Positions 58,301 through 58,421 of a DNA stretch of 58,421 bases are shown here, piece after piece (the first letter of the stretch is position 1; each line of letters begins with the position of its first letter). The stretch comes from Legionella sheltonii (lineage in GTDB: Bacteria; Pseudomonadota; Gammaproteobacteria; Legionellales; Legionellaceae). Location: assembly GCF_026191355.1 (NCBI RefSeq), contig NZ_JAPHOQ010000020.1, positions 1 to 58,421 of the forward strand. Reading direction: 5' to 3'. The notes under the pieces are model-generated. The model had not been told where the DNA came from. It saw only the letters and a list, made by a program, of their open reading frames with translations, and ran no database searches. Both the position numbers and the translations under genes were made by a program.

Positions 58301-58421
58301 GCTATGAGGTGATTTCTCACTGGTGCTTTTATTGAGTAGTTCAAGCTCTGCTTTTATTGGCAAAAAATTCTGTTTGAGTTCCTGTTCGTCAGGATTTGGT
58401 TTCAATCTTGGATAAGCAGTG
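55392..58421 (-). mobile_element. Tn3-family transposon copy A, part before the circular junction
   Basis: This part holds the tnpA end of copy A, from the inverted repeat at 55392-55428 to the window end. It continues at 1-1641. The AATTA target duplication lies at 55387-55391. The element is inserted in the cyclodipeptide-synthase-like gene. Confidence 0.93.
55436..58421 (-). CDS. tnpA: Tn3-family transposase TnpA (copy A), spanning the circular junction
   Basis: The reading frame runs from ATG at 17-15, through base 1, across the junction to 58421, and ends at 55436. The join (ATGACTGCAATTCACGA then CACTGC) reproduces exactly the start of copy B, MTAIHDTAYPRLKPNP. The full product is 1000 aa with the same DDE motifs. 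Read without circularisation it would seem to be a 989-aa frame starting inside the gene. Confidence 0.94.
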   Translation of the reverse strand, partial: TAYPRLKPNPDEQELKQNFLPIKAELELLNKSTSEKSPHSRLGFMLSLKCYQCLGYHIPINTIPKPIIEYIANCIDIKVDKVKLQNYMQLKQRKRHKTVIRKFLFINECKQQRKSIMKSAGLKSAAIKENLADIINDMLEELIKNNFEIPAFSTLLRLARAARTIVSSVLYQKVSDQLTDETKQFFDKLLLSTSPVHEFTSGWEYLKQEMKKPSVTNIREFTDYLDQLRKWRDESPIDLSDIPEHRLDQYVAEAMALDIADMRRIKEAKRYALSAMLLYHQYAKSLDSIVTVLTRWLRKIKTDAAEALQEIRNSNQKITDQLIGSLKQVLVASKQTARTPEEKLVLIEQSLPNDIDASIEACEQYLAYADDNDLPLMLKYYQAKRHTMLRLLKQIEIKSASKDVLVEKLVEFILVHQRSHGEYVAINPEEFSNLEWIDDQWFQFITEGKTKRYTNQIRTVNKQKLELAIFRFAMDEINCADAFALNSYENDDPNKQFIPWDEFYQNLKPYAELIGKSDDPRLFVKELQVEHQQAAEKVNQNFVDNEYLNIINGEPVLKRAISKKVSQQQEKFSNLVASKMPLTDIVSVLTDVENWLGISRHLKPLSGYEPKIDDYDLRFIATSFAYGCNVGPVQAERCLKKYSRKQIAWLFNHHITELRLNKISEVIIKAYKQFELPYIWGNGESASVDGTYWDMYTNNLLAEHHIRYGKYGGIGYYHVSDQYVALFGNFIPCGVYEAMYIFDGIYESNETLRPDTIHGDTHAQNEVVFGFAYLLAITLMPRIRSFKHLNFYRPAEMNEKSYQHINDIFTSKEPNWQLIESMYYDMLRVVMSIQSGKIKASTILKKLRSNSKKNKLHQAFRELGRVVRTIFLLKYIADVDLRKKIQAATCKSEEFNDFIDWITFGKDGVIHENNSIIQQKIIAFGRMVANAVMFYTVANTTNVLNQLSAEEVKYSKDDLSILSAYFRENINRYGVFDLSRSRQTMPLQFGINRD

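Noticed and set aside
55436..58405. A truncated tnpA at the window end
   Set aside because: The missing N-terminus is found at bases 1-17, so the gene is complete on the circle.
1..58421. tRNA or rRNA genes
   Set aside because: I saw no cloverleaf-like or ribosomal RNA sequence in any gap, but I could not run a dedicated search.

Overview
The window is most likely a complete circular plasmid of 58,421 bp, opened inside a transposase gene. Its last bases run straight into its first bases: together they restore the start of a tnpA gene whose second, uninterrupted copy lies at 50345-53347. A separate gene, split between 54856-55391 and 1647-1950, also becomes one open frame only if the ends are joined. 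The host is probably a Legionella or close relative. The DNA is AT-rich, an lvrA/lvrB/CsrA-type regulatory cluster sits at the head of an F-type transfer operon, and no chromosomal housekeeping or RNA genes are seen. The genus is inferred from gene content, not from a search. || Layout. 55392-58421 plus 1-1641: Tn3-family transposon copy A (tnpA, tnpR, alpha/beta hydrolase). 1642-4465: end of a disrupted gene, a catalytic-domain tyrosine recombinase, a HigBA-type toxin-antitoxin pair, a small unknown gene and recX. 4466-9263: mobilisation region with Ti-type TraD-like protein, oriT and a MOBQ TraA relaxase/helicase. 9333-31312: F-type type IV secretion operon on the minus strand, in transcription order traT, traA (pilin), L, E, K, B, V, C, trbI, W, U, trbC, N, F, trbB, H, G, a traS-position membrane gene and traD. 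traF is split by an IS407-like IS3-family element, and a second toxin-antitoxin pair lies antisense between traH and traG. 31323-33235: csrA-like gene, a small gene, lvrB-like and lvrA-like. || 33587-41164 is an AT-rich biosynthetic island: a 419-aa orphan, TfuA, YcaO, a MoaD/ThiS-like protein ending Gly-Gly, a 46-aa candidate precursor peptide, an ATP-grasp enzyme, a MoeB-rhodanese E1 enzyme and a POT-family transporter. It reads as a thioamide-type peptide pathway with its own sulfur relay. 41361-44510 is an unusual partition-like locus: an HTH-ParA and a repeat protein whose gene carries the same short DNA motif, every 36 bp, that also forms 34-bp-spaced arrays upstream of parA. 44620-46689 is a RepFIIA-like replicon with a CopA-like hairpin, leader peptide, repA and a DnaA-box origin, followed by a MatP-like gene. 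48041-55391 holds a divergent pair, a hybrid sensor kinase and a cyclodipeptide-synthase-like gene. Each is interrupted by one of two same-length, apparently identical copies of the Tn3-family element, in opposite orientation. || Together these parts give replication (repA/oriR), partition (parA plus repeat protein), stability (two toxin-antitoxin pairs), conjugation (MOBQ relaxase plus F-type channel, regulated by a CsrA paralogue) and a peptide-modification cargo. Self-transfer is probably impaired because traF is broken.
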